This document shows positions 8,950 to 17,241 of a stretch of 64,000 nucleotides of DNA, in pieces. Under the pieces are notes generated by a model. It searched no databases. It was not told the DNA's origin and saw nothing but the letters and a program-made list of their open reading frames with translations. A program made the position numbers and the translations under genes. The DNA is taken from the NCBI GenBank assembly GCA_017942035.1, contig JAGAVG010000011.1, positions 20,329-84,328 on the forward strand. Direction: 5' to 3'. The DNA comes from a bacterium (lineage in GTDB: Bacteria; Cyanobacteriota; Vampirovibrionia; Gastranaerophilales; Gastranaerophilaceae). The first letter of the stretch is position 1. Each line of letters starts with the position of its first letter.

Positions 8950-10098
8950 ATGAACAGTAAAAAATTATTAACCGCAATTGCACTTTCAGCAGTCCTATTT
9001 GCAGGATGCGGCTTAAAATCAAAAGAGACAATCGTTCTTGTAAACGATACTCCTATCACTTATGGTCAGTTCAATAAATTATTTAAAGAACAATCTCAAA
9101 ATACCATGTTTTCTCAAATGGGCATAAAAATTACAAAAGAAAAAAACGGATTTATGTACTACTTAATTCAGGACAGAGTAGTAAATGAACTTATTGTGAA
9201 TACTTTACTTCAACAAGAAGCTGAAAAACGCGGCATTAACGTAACTGAGGAACAAGTTAATAAAACCGTCGAAGATTTAATGAATCAGGTTGGAGGAAAT
9301 AAAGAACTCGGACGAATCTTAAAACAGCATGGACTCACTGAAAAACAATTTAGAGAAGATGTAAAAAAAGAATTAACAATGAAAGAACTTGCAAAATCAG
9401 TAGGAAATGTTTCAGTTTCCGATGCTGAGGTTAAAAAATATTATCAGCAAAATACTCAAAAATTCAAACTTCCTGATAAAGTTCGCGCATCTCACATTCT
9501 TATTGACGCTAATGAAGACGCTCTCAGATTAAAAATGAAAGAAGATTTCAGATATAAAAATCTTAGCGAAGAAGAATTGAATGCTAAAATTAATGAAAAA
9601 ATTAAAGAAAGAGAAGCTAAAGCAAATGAACTTTTCCAAAAAGTTAAGGCTAATCCTTCAGAATTTGCAAAATTTGCAAAAGAAAATTCACAGGACAAAA
9701 CAACTGCAATAAACGGCGGAGACTTAGGTTTCTTTGCAGCAAATGAAATGGTTCCGGAATTTTCAGCAGCTGCATTTGATACAAAACCGGGCAGCCTTAC
9801 TAATAGAGTTGTTAAATCAAAATTCGGCTACCACATAATCATGGTTACTGACAGAATGGAATCAAGCCAGCAGCCATTTGAAAAAGTAAAATCAGGTATT
9901 AAAAATTATCTGGAAAACCAAAAACAAATCAAAGCGCTTGATAATCTTACAGAATCACTAAAAAGACAGGCTAAAATTGAATATGTAAATTCTGAATTTG
10001 ATCCTAAAGCAATTCAAAAAGGAATCGAAAAAGAAATCAATGAAGCTCCTAAAAAAATTCAAGACGCAGAAAAAGCTAATAAAAAGCCAAACAATTAA
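8950..10098 (+). CDS. Peptidyl-prolyl isomerase lipoprotein (PrsA/SurA-like)
   Basis: Extracytoplasmic folding factor. A lipoprotein signal ends in the lipobox LFAGC (Cys20), so the mature protein should be membrane-anchored. A SurA_N-like helical region (roughly residues 30-150) precedes a parvulin PPIC domain that begins at RASHILI and continues through NGGDLGFF and FGYHIIMV. A long Lys/Glu-rich insertion sits inside the parvulin domain, just after RASHILI. The C-terminal tail is Lys-rich. SD AAAGAGAG. It follows mfd closely, and a rho-independent terminator lies just downstream. PrsA-like or SurA-like roles cannot be separated from sequence. Confidence 0.88.
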   Translation: MNSKKLLTAIALSAVLFAGCGLKSKETIVLVNDTPITYGQFNKLFKEQSQNTMFSQMGIKITKEKNGFMYYLIQDRVVNELIVNTLLQQEAEKRGINVTEEQVNKTVEDLMNQVGGNKELGRILKQHGLTEKQFREDVKKELTMKELAKSVGNVSVSDAEVKKYYQQNTQKFKLPDKVRASHILIDANEDALRLKMKEDFRYKNLSEEELNAKINEKIKEREAKANELFQKVKANPSEFAKFAKENSQDKTTAINGGDLGFFAANEMVPEFSAAAFDTKPGSLTNRVVKSKFGYHIIMVTDRMESSQQPFEKVKSGIKNYLENQKQIKALDNLTESLKRQAKIEYVNSEFDPKAIQKGIEKEINEAPKKIQDAEKANKKPNN

Positions 10099-10128
10099 AT
10101 AACATAATATATATTTTGATGCATTTTT

Positions 10129-10157
10129 GCCGCAGATCTTAGATTTGCGGCTTTTCT
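10129..10157 (+). terminator. Rho-independent terminator after mfd-PPIase
   Basis: GCCGCAGATC pairs with GATTTGCGGC around a 3-nt loop, followed by TTTTCTT. Confidence 0.75.
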
Positions 10158-10176
10158 TATATAATAAAAAATATGC

Positions 10177-10211
10177 AAAAAAAAGCCGTCACGAACATTT
10201 TTCATAACGGC
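10177..10211 (-). terminator. Rho-independent terminator of gdhA
   Basis: On the minus strand, an ~11-bp stem starting GCCGT and ending ACGGC is followed by eight T residues, 20 nt beyond the gdhA stop. Confidence 0.8.
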
Positions 10212-10231
10212 CTTATAATAAAAAGAGTAAT

Positions 10232-11584
10232 TTAATGAATTCCCTGAGCTATCATAGCGGAGGAAAGCTTTATAAATGCCGCAATATTAGCACCGGCTAC
10301 ATAATTGTTATCTAATCCGTACTTTTCAGCCGCATCCTTGCAAGAACGGAAAATATTTACCATTATATTCTCAAGCTTCTTATCAACTTCTTCAAATGTC
10401 AAATAATATCTCATACTATTCTGGCTCATTTCAATCGCTGAAGTTGCAACACCGCCTGCGTTTGCAGCCTTTGCCGGAGCAACAAGAACATTGTGTTTCA
10501 GCAAATATTCTGTTGCCTCCTTTGTACAAGGCATATTTGCACCCTCTCCTATTGCTAAAACTCCATTTTTAACCAGTATTTTCGCACTATCAAGAGTTAA
10601 TTCATTTTGAGTAGCGCAAGGAAGTGCAATATCCGTTTTGATTTCCCAAATCGGAGAATTTTGCCCCTTATGTTCCGTGTAAATTGCATCTTTATGGTAT
10701 TTGAGGTAATCTTTAATTCTTCCGCGCTTAACCTCTTTAATTTCTTTTATTGCATCTAAATCTATTCCGTTTTTATCATAGATACAGCCATTTGAATCAC
10801 TCATTGCAACAACTTTTGCACCAGACATTAAAGCTTTTTCAGCCGCGTAAATCGCAACATTTCCTGATCCGGATATTGTTACAGTTTTATTTTTAAGTGA
10901 ATTTTTACCGTTTTCTTTGAGCATTTCACGCATAAAATAAATAAGTCCATAGCCTGTAGCCTCTTTTCTTGCTTGAGAACCGCCGTATTCAAGGCCTTTT
11001 CCGGTCAAAACTCCGCCTTCATAAGTGTTTCGAATTCTTTTATATTGACCAAACAAAAATCCGATTTCTCTTGCTCCGACCCCGATATCACCTGCCGGAA
11101 CATCAACATCTGCTCCGATATGTCTGTATAATTCGGTCATAAAACTCTGGCAAAAACGCATTATTTCCATATCGGACTTACCTTTAGGATTAAAATCCGC
11201 TCCGCCTTTGGCGCCTCCTATAGGAAGTCCTGTAAGCGCATTTTTAAAAATTTGTTCAAACCCTAAAAACTTCATTATACTGAGGTTTACATTTTCTGCG
11301 AATCTTAATCCGCCTTTATATGGCCCGATAAGACTGCTGAATTGAACTCTATATCCTCTATTTACAATTATTTCGCCTCTATCATTTACCCATGGAACCC
11401 TAAATATTATTGTTCTTTCAGGTTCAACCATTCTTTCAAGTATTGCAAGCTTTTCCATTTCCGGATGCTTATCAATTACTGGAGTCAGAGAAGTAAGAAC
11501 TTCCTCTACAGCTTGCAGATATTCTTTTTCTTCAATGTTATTGCTTTTAGTATTTTTTAAAACTTTTGTTAAATATTTATTCAT
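10232..11584 (-). CDS. gdhA: NADP-type glutamate dehydrogenase
   Basis: Reversible reductive amination of 2-oxoglutarate to glutamate, assimilating ammonium in the cytoplasm. The 450-residue length and the motifs PIGGAKGGADFNPKGKS and DVPAGDIGVG identify the hexameric family I enzyme. A Rossmann GSGNVAIYAAEK and the segment NAGGVATSAIEMSQNS follow. The NADP preference is inferred from family. GGAGAATG precedes the ATG. It is a single-gene unit: the divergent neighbour is the SIMPL gene and a terminator lies just beyond the stop. Confidence 0.95.
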   Translation of the reverse strand: MNKYLTKVLKNTKSNNIEEKEYLQAVEEVLTSLTPVIDKHPEMEKLAILERMVEPERTIIFRVPWVNDRGEIIVNRGYRVQFSSLIGPYKGGLRFAENVNLSIMKFLGFEQIFKNALTGLPIGGAKGGADFNPKGKSDMEIMRFCQSFMTELYRHIGADVDVPAGDIGVGAREIGFLFGQYKRIRNTYEGGVLTGKGLEYGGSQARKEATGYGLIYFMREMLKENGKNSLKNKTVTISGSGNVAIYAAEKALMSGAKVVAMSDSNGCIYDKNGIDLDAIKEIKEVKRGRIKDYLKYHKDAIYTEHKGQNSPIWEIKTDIALPCATQNELTLDSAKILVKNGVLAIGEGANMPCTKEATEYLLKHNVLVAPAKAANAGGVATSAIEMSQNSMRYYLTFEEVDKKLENIMVNIFRSCKDAAEKYGLDNNYVAGANIAAFIKLSSAMIAQGIH

Positions 11585-11671
11585 ATTTCATTCTCCATAA
11601 CTTTATGAGTGTAACACATATTGTAAAATGGTGCAAATATTAAGATTATTCAAGCAAATATTTTAACATGT

Positions 11672-11699
11672 TTGATTTTTAACAAATTACGGGTATAAT
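11672..11699 (+). promoter_or_regulatory. Sigma70-type promoter of SIMPL operon
   Basis: TTGATT and TATAAT are separated by 16 nt, with AGGAGG 18 nt further on, just before the ATG. Confidence 0.6.
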
Positions 11700-11727
11700 T
11701 ATTACAAGATGAGTGTAAGGAGGATAT

Positions 11728-12453
11728 ATGCTAGAAAAACTTGAAAAATTCCAAATTTTAGCATTGAGCATAGTACTTGCATTGGGACTTGTTATTGCAG
11801 TAAAAACAGGGGTTTCCGGAGTATCTAAAAATTCAATTTCGGTTACCGGATCTGCCTATGAAATAGTTCAGTCTGATTCAGGTTCTATGAGTATTAATTT
11901 GCAGGTCAGAGCATCAAGTAAAGCAGAAGCATACAAAATTGCAAAAGTTCAATTGCCAAAAGTTTTAAATTATTTTGAAAATGCTGGTTTTTCGAAAGAT
12001 AATATAGAAGTAAAAGCTGCAAATGGTTATGTATCATACCGTTACAACTCAAACGGAACACCAACTGGCGAAATTTTGCACTACAATTTCACACAGAGAA
12101 TAGAGGTCAAATCAAACGATGTAGATAAAATTAAAAATGCGGCAGTAGATGTTCAAAATCTTGTATCTGACGGAATTGATGTCGAAATAAATGAAGTCCA
12201 GTATTATTATTCAAAACTTCCTGAACTGAAAGTTTCACTTCTTGAAAAAGCAACACAAGATGCAAAACAGAGAGCTTCTGCGATGTTAAAGGCAACTCAC
12301 AACAGAGCCGGCAAAATCCAATCTGTAAATATGGGTGTATTCCAGATTACACCGGTTGATTCCACAAATGTTTCAGATATGGGTATAAACGATACTTCAA
12401 CTATAGAAAAGAAAATAACATCAGTTGCAAATGTAGTATTCCAAATAAAATAA
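11728..12453 (+). CDS. SIMPL (DUF541) domain protein
   Basis: One N-terminal membrane anchor or uncleaved signal (residues ~9-30) is followed by a SIMPL domain: SISVTGSAYEIV at the start, a central beta-alpha region with the typical alternation, and a C-terminal QRASAMLKATH segment. The family is periplasmic or membrane-anchored and linked to stress resistance in some bacteria; the molecular role is unclear. AGGAGG gives a strong ribosome site. A small exported coiled-coil protein follows after 12 nt, so the two are probably co-expressed. Confidence 0.85.
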   Translation: MLEKLEKFQILALSIVLALGLVIAVKTGVSGVSKNSISVTGSAYEIVQSDSGSMSINLQVRASSKAEAYKIAKVQLPKVLNYFENAGFSKDNIEVKAANGYVSYRYNSNGTPTGEILHYNFTQRIEVKSNDVDKIKNAAVDVQNLVSDGIDVEINEVQYYYSKLPELKVSLLEKATQDAKQRASAMLKATHNRAGKIQSVNMGVFQITPVDSTNVSDMGINDTSTIEKKITSVANVVFQIK

Positions 12454-12465
12454 AAGGAGATTATT

Positions 12466-12819
12466 ATGAAAAAGACAGGTTTATTATTGTTAGCCGGAGC
12501 GCTCGTATTATCAATGCATAGTGTATCTGCTATTGATATCAATGTAATGAATGGTGCAGGCGGAATCACATCCGAAGCAGGTTTAATGCGTAATCACGAT
12601 ATGCAGATGATTAATCAGCGCCGTTTTGAATTTGAAAAATCTAGAGAATATCAGGCAGAACAAAAAGCTAAAAAACAAGAAGAAGAATTAAAAGCTAAAT
12701 TTCAGCAATATGAAACAAACAAAAATAACATGGTTAACCCGCAAAGCAATATGGAATTTATGCAAAATAAAGATGGAAGTATTATCATCCGTCAAAATGG
12801 AGCATCTTCTGTACAATAA
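12466..12819 (+). CDS. Small exported coiled-coil protein, 117 aa
   Basis: A clear Sec signal peptide (KKTGLLLLAGALVLSMHSVSA) is followed by a mature part with a charged, Glu/Lys/Gln-rich helix (REYQAEQKAKKQEEELKAKF) likely to form a coiled coil. Cleavage is expected after SVSA. No family recognised. SD AAGGAG. It shares a transcript with the SIMPL gene, which suggests a common periplasmic role, and it is followed by a terminator. Confidence 0.7.
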   Translation: MKKTGLLLLAGALVLSMHSVSAIDINVMNGAGGITSEAGLMRNHDMQMINQRRFEFEKSREYQAEQKAKKQEEELKAKFQQYETNKNNMVNPQSNMEFMQNKDGSIIIRQNGASSVQ

Positions 12820-12840
12820 ATTTTATAATACATAACAAAC

Positions 12841-12873
12841 AAAAAAGGGTTGGTTTCGGCTAATCCTTTTTTA
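12841..12873. terminator. Bidirectional terminator
   Basis: AAGGGTTGG pairs with CTAATCCTT (two G-U pairs), with A6 before and T6 after. It can end both the SIMPL transcript and the convergent glycosyltransferase transcript. Confidence 0.7.
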
Positions 12874-13902
12874 TATTAATTCGTCAATAGTTTTCAAAAC
12901 TTCATCAACCGTCGGAAATTTTGTGCAGGCATTTTTGTTTTCAGCAAGCGGACATTTACGTCTGTGGCAAGGCTGACATTCAAGATTACCGCTCAAAGCT
13001 TTGTACTTGTTACCATCTCCCAGTGGAGCATAATAAACAGTCGGAGTGCAGCAAAAAATCGTTATTATTTTAGGTTTTTGAGTTGCCCAGGCCAGATGAG
13101 TGCTTCCTGAATCCAGCGAAATCAGCAAATCTGTCCTTCTAAAAAGCTCAATCAATTCTTTTAAATTTGTTTTCCCGGCGAGATTTAAATGCTTATCTCC
13201 GCCGATATAAGAAATTAAATCGCAATCATTTTGAGTTCCGGTGAAAACAAGATTGAATCGTCCTTCAATTTTTTGGATAAGTTCTTTCCAATTATCTTTA
13301 TCCCAGTGCTTTGGCGCCCAGGTTGTTGCAGGCGCAATAACAACGAGTGGTCTCGTTTTGTCTAAATCTTTCAACAGCTCGTCAATTTTTGAGGAAACCT
13401 CCTCGCTTGAAGGCGGAAGATCTGCTTGAATTTCTTTTGTATCCAACCCTAAATAATCGGCAAATTTCAAATAATTCACAATAGCGTGAGAATTTTTATT
13501 TTTATTTATATCTTCTATAAATTCATTTCCGCCAAAAATTGAGAATTCTCTGGCATTACGCGCGACAATCCTTCTTTTTGCACCGGACAAAATCATAAAA
13601 TACATACTTTTTATAAGCATTTGAGTATCAAGTGCAATATCAAATTTTTCGCGTCTGAGCTGCTTAATTATATCAACATATTCCTTAAAACTCTCAAAAG
13701 ACGGGCCGCGTTTTTTCCATCTAACCATCGGCGCAAGAATTACCTTATCCACACAAGGGTTGTCTTTGATTACGTCATAACCTTTTTCCGAAACTAACCA
13801 AGTGACTTCATATCCGTTATTTTTAAGCACATTTGCAAGCGGGATATTAAATATGCAGTCTCCGAGCGATGATAACCTTATCAGTAAAGCTTTTTTTGTC
13901 AA
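12871..13902 (-). CDS. Glycosyltransferase family 9 (heptosyltransferase-like)
   Basis: GT-B enzyme of the ADP-heptose:LPS heptosyltransferase family, probably adding a sugar to a lipopolysaccharide core. The N-terminal LIRLSSLGDCIFNIPLA is the typical start. The C-terminal donor domain contains VVIAPATTWAPKHW and LISLDSGSTHLAWA. A Cys cluster, CQPCHRRKC, is shared with WaaC/WaaF-type proteins. Sugar specificity cannot be read. It is followed after ~16 nt in the transcription direction by no further gene but lies downstream of the YqeG phosphatase, likely in one operon. Confidence 0.88.
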   Translation of the reverse strand: MTKKALLIRLSSLGDCIFNIPLANVLKNNGYEVTWLVSEKGYDVIKDNPCVDKVILAPMVRWKKRGPSFESFKEYVDIIKQLRREKFDIALDTQMLIKSMYFMILSGAKRRIVARNAREFSIFGGNEFIEDINKNKNSHAIVNYLKFADYLGLDTKEIQADLPPSSEEVSSKIDELLKDLDKTRPLVVIAPATTWAPKHWDKDNWKELIQKIEGRFNLVFTGTQNDCDLISYIGGDKHLNLAGKTNLKELIELFRRTDLLISLDSGSTHLAWATQKPKIITIFCCTPTVYYAPLGDGNKYKALSGNLECQPCHRRKCPLAENKNACTKFPTVDEVLKTIDELI

Positions 13903-13918
13903 AACAACACCCTTTCAG

Positions 13919-14398
13919 CTATTTTCTTATGCAAATTCTTTCCAATTTTCTCACAGCCCTTGTCGGAAGGTTTTCGACTTCAGCGTTGATTGCATCCACA
14001 AGAATTGTCTTACAGCCGAGCCTCTTTCCGCACAGAATATCTGTAAGCGGTCTATCTCCCGCTATCGCTGCGCACTTAGGGTCAATACCGTATTTTTCAA
14101 GAAAACTTTTCGTACATTTTATATGCGGCTTTTTAGCTTTGAATAATACCGGGAAATCGCTTGCGGCCGTAACTTTTTCTATATATTTTTCGTTAGTATT
14201 ATTAGACACTACAGCCACAAAAAAATCTTTTTTCACAATTTCAAGCCATTGTGAAACCTCTTCCGTGTATTTTCCGGAGCGTGACGCCATAAGAGTACTG
14301 TCCAAATCAAAGAGCATTGCTTTTATCCCTTGATTTTTAAGCTCTTCAAGGGGTATATCAAAGACTTTTTTCAAATTATAATCAGGTTTTAAAAACAT
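13919..14398 (-). CDS. YqeG-family HAD phosphatase
   Basis: HAD superfamily IIIA hydrolase of the YqeG type. The start LKPDYNLKKVFDIPLEELKN matches the family, followed by motif I FDLDSTL (Asp31, Asp33), motif II VVSNN and motif IV GDRPLTDIL. The relatives include phosphatidylglycerophosphate phosphatases and proteins of unknown substrate, so the reaction is a phosphomonoester hydrolysis but the substrate is not known. 159 residues is normal length. It lies 16 nt upstream of the GT9 gene, so co-transcription is likely. Confidence 0.85.
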   Translation of the reverse strand: MFLKPDYNLKKVFDIPLEELKNQGIKAMLFDLDSTLMASRSGKYTEEVSQWLEIVKKDFFVAVVSNNTNEKYIEKVTAASDFPVLFKAKKPHIKCTKSFLEKYGIDPKCAAIAGDRPLTDILCGKRLGCKTILVDAINAEVENLPTRAVRKLERICIRK

Positions 14399-14453
14399 TT
14401 TCTCTCCTATTTCTTTCTCATCAAACCTCTTAAATCAAACAGAGATTTGATTT

Positions 14454-15713
14454 TCAAGCTCTTTCTTTTATCCCGATAGTTCGTGCAAGGGCGTATTTGT
14501 AATTCTTTGGCGATTGAGAAAATTTCATGTAAATCTCATCATTCGTGTTACCCAAAGCAAGTTCGTCTCCGTTTTCATCCCGTATTTCCAGAACTTTCAC
14601 GGTCAACTCTTCATCAGGAGTGATAATTTCAATCTCATCATTTAATAAAGTTTTATTTTTTATTCTAATTTTGTAAAAATCGCCATCAACACCTGCAAAA
14701 TTCATCTTTTCCTCTTTTAAAAATTCAAAAAGGAAATCCGCACCCGCAAGTCCGCTTGAAATATCATGACTATACCCGTCAGACGGATGTTTGCCAAGTG
14801 CAAACCCTGTCGTATAACCTCTGTTACCAACTTTTAAAAGTTCAGTATAATATTTTGTTAAATCCGCTTCCGGATTTTCAAATGCCTCATCAATCGCCTG
14901 CCTGTATGTTTTGGCAACCGCAGAAACATAATATAAACTTTTCGTTCTGCCCTCAATTTTTAAAGAATCCGTTCCTGCCTTAATCAATTCAGGCAAATAT
15001 TCAACCAGACACAAGTCTTTTGTGCTCATAATATGTGACCCGCGTGCAGTTTCGACAATCTCACAAGATGTATTTTCCCTATCTTTCGCAACCAACTCAT
15101 AACTCCATCTGCAAGGCTGCGAACAGTTTCCATGGTTTGCTCCGCGTTCGCCGTCCGTGAAATAATCGCTAAGCATACATCTACCTGAAAAAGACATACA
15201 TTGTGCACCGTGAACAAAATTTTCAAGCTCAATATCCGGAACTTCACGCCTGATTTCTGCGATATCCTCTATTGAAAGTTCGCGCGCCAAAATTACCCTT
15301 GATGCGCCCAAATTTTTCCAGAATTTCACTGCCTCATAATTCAGCGTATTTGTTTGAGTGCTTACGTGAATAGGGATTTGAGGAATTCTCTCTTTTAAAA
15401 CATTAAAAATTCCAAAATCGCTGACAATAAAAGCATCAGGGTTAGCATCTTTAAAAACGTCAATATTTTCTTCCAACAACTTTATATCATTGTTAAAAGC
15501 GAAAATATTCAGCGTTACATACGCTTTTGCTCCGAGAGAATGTGCTAAATCAACTGCCTCTTTAAGGTTTTCCATTGTGATTAAGCTGCCCTTTCTCATC
15601 GCTCTCAAACTAAAGTCTACGACTCCGAGGTAAACAGCGTCAGCGCCGTATCTTACGGCATATTCAAGTTTTTCCAAATTGCCTGCCGGCATCAAAAGTT
15701 CTGGTTTTTTCAT
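14454..15713 (-). CDS. Peptidase U32 family protein (TrhP/RlhA-like)
   Basis: U32 proteins of this size are mostly RNA-modification factors (tRNA uridine or 23S cytidine hydroxylation) despite the peptidase name. The family start KPELLMPAGNLEKLEYAVRY and the signature ENFVHGAQCMSFSGRCMLS with its conserved Cys residues are present, then C-x3-C (CSQPC) and DSLKIEGRTKS. The start chosen is the ATG of MKKPELL, because it aligns with the family. An ATG 12 codons earlier is in frame but has no ribosome site. The exact modification target is inferred only at family level. Confidence 0.85.
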   Translation of the reverse strand: MKKPELLMPAGNLEKLEYAVRYGADAVYLGVVDFSLRAMRKGSLITMENLKEAVDLAHSLGAKAYVTLNIFAFNNDIKLLEENIDVFKDANPDAFIVSDFGIFNVLKERIPQIPIHVSTQTNTLNYEAVKFWKNLGASRVILARELSIEDIAEIRREVPDIELENFVHGAQCMSFSGRCMLSDYFTDGERGANHGNCSQPCRWSYELVAKDRENTSCEIVETARGSHIMSTKDLCLVEYLPELIKAGTDSLKIEGRTKSLYYVSAVAKTYRQAIDEAFENPEADLTKYYTELLKVGNRGYTTGFALGKHPSDGYSHDISSGLAGADFLFEFLKEEKMNFAGVDGDFYKIRIKNKTLLNDEIEIITPDEELTVKVLEIRDENGDELALGNTNDEIYMKFSQSPKNYKYALARTIGIKERA

Positions 15714-15787
15714 ACCTTTGATATTACTCCAAAGGATATAAATAATCAACCATATAGGTGATGTTTATATTTAATAAATGTGGAGAA

Positions 15788-15793
15788 TATAAT
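15788..15793 (+). promoter_or_regulatory. Possible -10 for 44-aa membrane protein
   Basis: TATAAT lies ~36 nt before the ATG of the small gene. The -35 region is weak. Confidence 0.3.
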
Positions 15794-15828
15794 TATTAGA
15801 GTAATATATGTTCTGGAGAAAATGACAA

Positions 15829-15963
15829 ATGCAGATTATTACAAATGCCGCGACAACAATCAAAGAAGTTTGGAGCTATCAGCATCCTATTATTCATACC
15901 TGGTTTGTACTGAGTTCCGTGTCGCTGTGCTTTTTGTTTTTATATATGTTTTTTGTTATGTAA
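15829..15963 (+). CDS. Small membrane protein, 44 aa
   Basis: The ATG is preceded by CTGGAGAA with a 10-nt spacer, and the frame is closed by TAA. A polar N-terminal helix (MQIITNAATTIKEVWSYQ) leads into one hydrophobic span (FVLSSVSLCFLFLYMFFVM), a typical single-pass small membrane protein. A rho-independent terminator starts 42 nt after the stop, so this is a self-contained transcription unit. An overlapping longer frame from 15780 has less protein-like composition and lacks a ribosome site. Function unknown. Confidence 0.5.
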   Translation: MQIITNAATTIKEVWSYQHPIIHTWFVLSSVSLCFLFLYMFFVM

Positions 15964-16004
15964 TTTTGTATTTTACATATTCTTAATCTTTTTTATAAAT
16001 TGCT

Positions 16005-16030
16005 AATCCCTTCTCGGGATTATTTTTTTA
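16005..16030 (+). terminator. Rho-independent terminator after 44-aa gene
   Basis: AATCCC-TTCTC-GGGATT followed by ATTTTTTTA. Confidence 0.75.
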
Positions 16031-16053
16031 CTTAACATGACTTCACCAAACTT

Positions 16054-16080
16054 TTGACAAATAAAAACTTTTATTATAAA
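16054..16080 (+). promoter_or_regulatory. Promoter of rplF-rplR
   Basis: A perfect TTGACA is followed at 15 nt by TATAAA (or at 17 nt by TAAAGT). Confidence 0.5.
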
Positions 16081-16084
16081 GTTA

Positions 16085-16150
16085 ATCTCGGACATAATTG
16101 GTAGAAAAGTCCGGGGGCCAAGACCCCGATATTAGTTAATACCGAAAAGG
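16085..16150 (+). promoter_or_regulatory. Structured leader of rplF-rplR mRNA
   Basis: Two adjacent hairpins are visible: CGGAC...GTCCG with a 15-nt loop, then GGGG-CCAAGA-CCCC. An alternative pairing (TTGG with CCAA, TCGG with CCGA next to the ribosome site) could compete. The AAGGAG ribosome site follows. This looks like a ribosomal-protein autoregulatory leader; the protein bound is not known. Confidence 0.4.
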
Positions 16151-16159
16151 AGAAAAACA

Positions 16160-16699
16160 ATGTCAAGAATTGGTAAATTACCTATTGAAGTTCCGCAAGG
16201 TGTGGAATACAAAGTTTCTGAACACGATATTACAGTAAAAGGCCCTTTGGGAACTGAATCTGTACACGTTCGTCCTGAAATTACTCTTTCAGAAGAAAAC
16301 GGACATATCGTTGTATCAAGAGTTGATGATTCCCGTCAAGCTCGTTCATTACACGGTTTGACAAGAACATTGATCCACAACGCTGTTATTGGTGTTTCTA
16401 AAGGATTTGAAAAGAAATTAGAAATCCAAGGTGTTGGTTATCGTGCAAATATGGAAGGTTCAAACCTTAACTTAGTTTTGGGCTATTCTCACCCTATTTT
16501 GATTACCCCGCCAGCCGGAATCACGATTTCAGTTGAAGCAAACACAAAAATTACCGTAAAAGGTACAAACAAACAAACTGTTGGCGATGTTGCCGCTTTA
16601 ATCAGATCTAAACGTGAACCTGAAGTTTACAAAGGTAAAGGTGTAAGATATGAAGGCGAATACATCAGACGTAAAGCCGGTAAAGCTGGTAAAAAATAA
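16160..16699 (+). CDS. rplF: 50S ribosomal protein L6
   Basis: Large-subunit protein binding 23S rRNA near the factor-binding centre. Full length at 179 residues: starts MSRIGKLPIEVPQGV, contains QGVGYRANMEGSNLNLVLGYSHP and ends with KGKGVRYEGEYIRRKAGKAGKK. AAAGGAG is the ribosome site. In most bacteria L6 sits inside the spc operon between S8 and L18-S5. Here it heads a two-gene unit with L18, its own promoter and a structured leader. Confidence 0.97.
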   Translation: MSRIGKLPIEVPQGVEYKVSEHDITVKGPLGTESVHVRPEITLSEENGHIVVSRVDDSRQARSLHGLTRTLIHNAVIGVSKGFEKKLEIQGVGYRANMEGSNLNLVLGYSHPILITPPAGITISVEANTKITVKGTNKQTVGDVAALIRSKREPEVYKGKGVRYEGEYIRRKAGKAGKK

Positions 16700-16726
16700 T
16701 TATTAAATTAAACTAAAAGCCCATAT

Positions 16727-16754
16727 AAACCCTTGATTGGTCTCAAGCAGGTTT
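16727..16754 (+). promoter_or_regulatory. Hairpin between rplF and rplR
   Basis: AAACC-CTTGA-TTGGTC-TCAAG-CA-GGTTT, 22 nt before the L18 ATG. It may act as a processing site or a translational switch. Confidence 0.4.
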
Positions 16755-16776
16755 GGGTAAAGAAAGGAAAACCAAA

Positions 16777-17145
16777 ATGATTAAACAAGAAATCAGAAAA
16801 CCAAAAGTTCAAAAAAGACATAGAACTTTAAGATTGAAACTATCTGGAACAGCTGAATTCCCTAGATTGGCTGTTTATAGAAGTACAAAACATATTTACG
16901 CCCAGTTGATTGACGATGTAAACAATGTAACAATTGCATCTGCATCTTCAAACGACAAAGAGCTTAAAGAAAAATTAACTCACGGCGGAAATATTGAAGC
17001 TGCTAAAGTTGTCGGCGAAACTATTGCTCAAAAAGCAAAAAAAGCCGGTATTGAATGTGTTGTATTCGATAGAGGAGGATTCCTTTATCACGGACGTGTT
17101 CAAGCTTTGGCTGATGCAGCCCGCGAAGCAGGACTTTGCTTCTAA
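16777..17145 (+). CDS. rplR: 50S ribosomal protein L18
   Basis: 5S rRNA-binding protein of the large subunit, 122 residues. The motif [18 protein letters not shown] and the end [24 protein letters not shown] are characteristic. The ATG used has AAAGGA 8 nt upstream; an upstream TTG in frame adds eight residues without family support. S5, the usual next gene, is absent: a strong hairpin and nadK follow instead. Confidence 0.96.
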   Translation: MIKQEIRKPKVQKRHRTLRLKLSGTAEFPRLAVYRSTKHIYAQLIDDVNNVTIASASSNDKELKEKLTHGGNIEAAKVVGETIAQKAKKAGIECVVFDRGGFLYHGRVQALADAAREAGLCF

Positions 17146-17162
17146 TTACGGAATTAAACAAT

Positions 17163-17200
17163 TTAAGGCGGCGATTTTAAATATAAAATCGCCGCCTTAA
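17163..17200 (+). terminator. Strong hairpin terminator of rplF-rplR
   Basis: A perfect 17-bp stem with AATA loop (TTAAGGCGGCGATTTTA and its complement). The T-tract after it is short, so attenuation or 3'-end stabilisation is also possible. Confidence 0.7.
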
Positions 17201-17224
17201 TATTTGCTAAATTTTTTTAATTAT

Positions 17225-17232
17225 GCTATATT
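17225..17232 (+). promoter_or_regulatory. Extended -10 next to nadK ATG
   Basis: TGC-TATATT ends 9 nt before the ATG. There is no ribosome site, which predicts a leaderless or near-leaderless message. Confidence 0.45.
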
Positions 17233-17241
17233 TTTTCTGCG

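Noticed and set aside
15780..15986. 68-residue frame upstream of rplF
   Set aside because: Composition is poor and no ribosome site precedes its ATG; the overlapping 44-residue frame has both a site and protein-like features.
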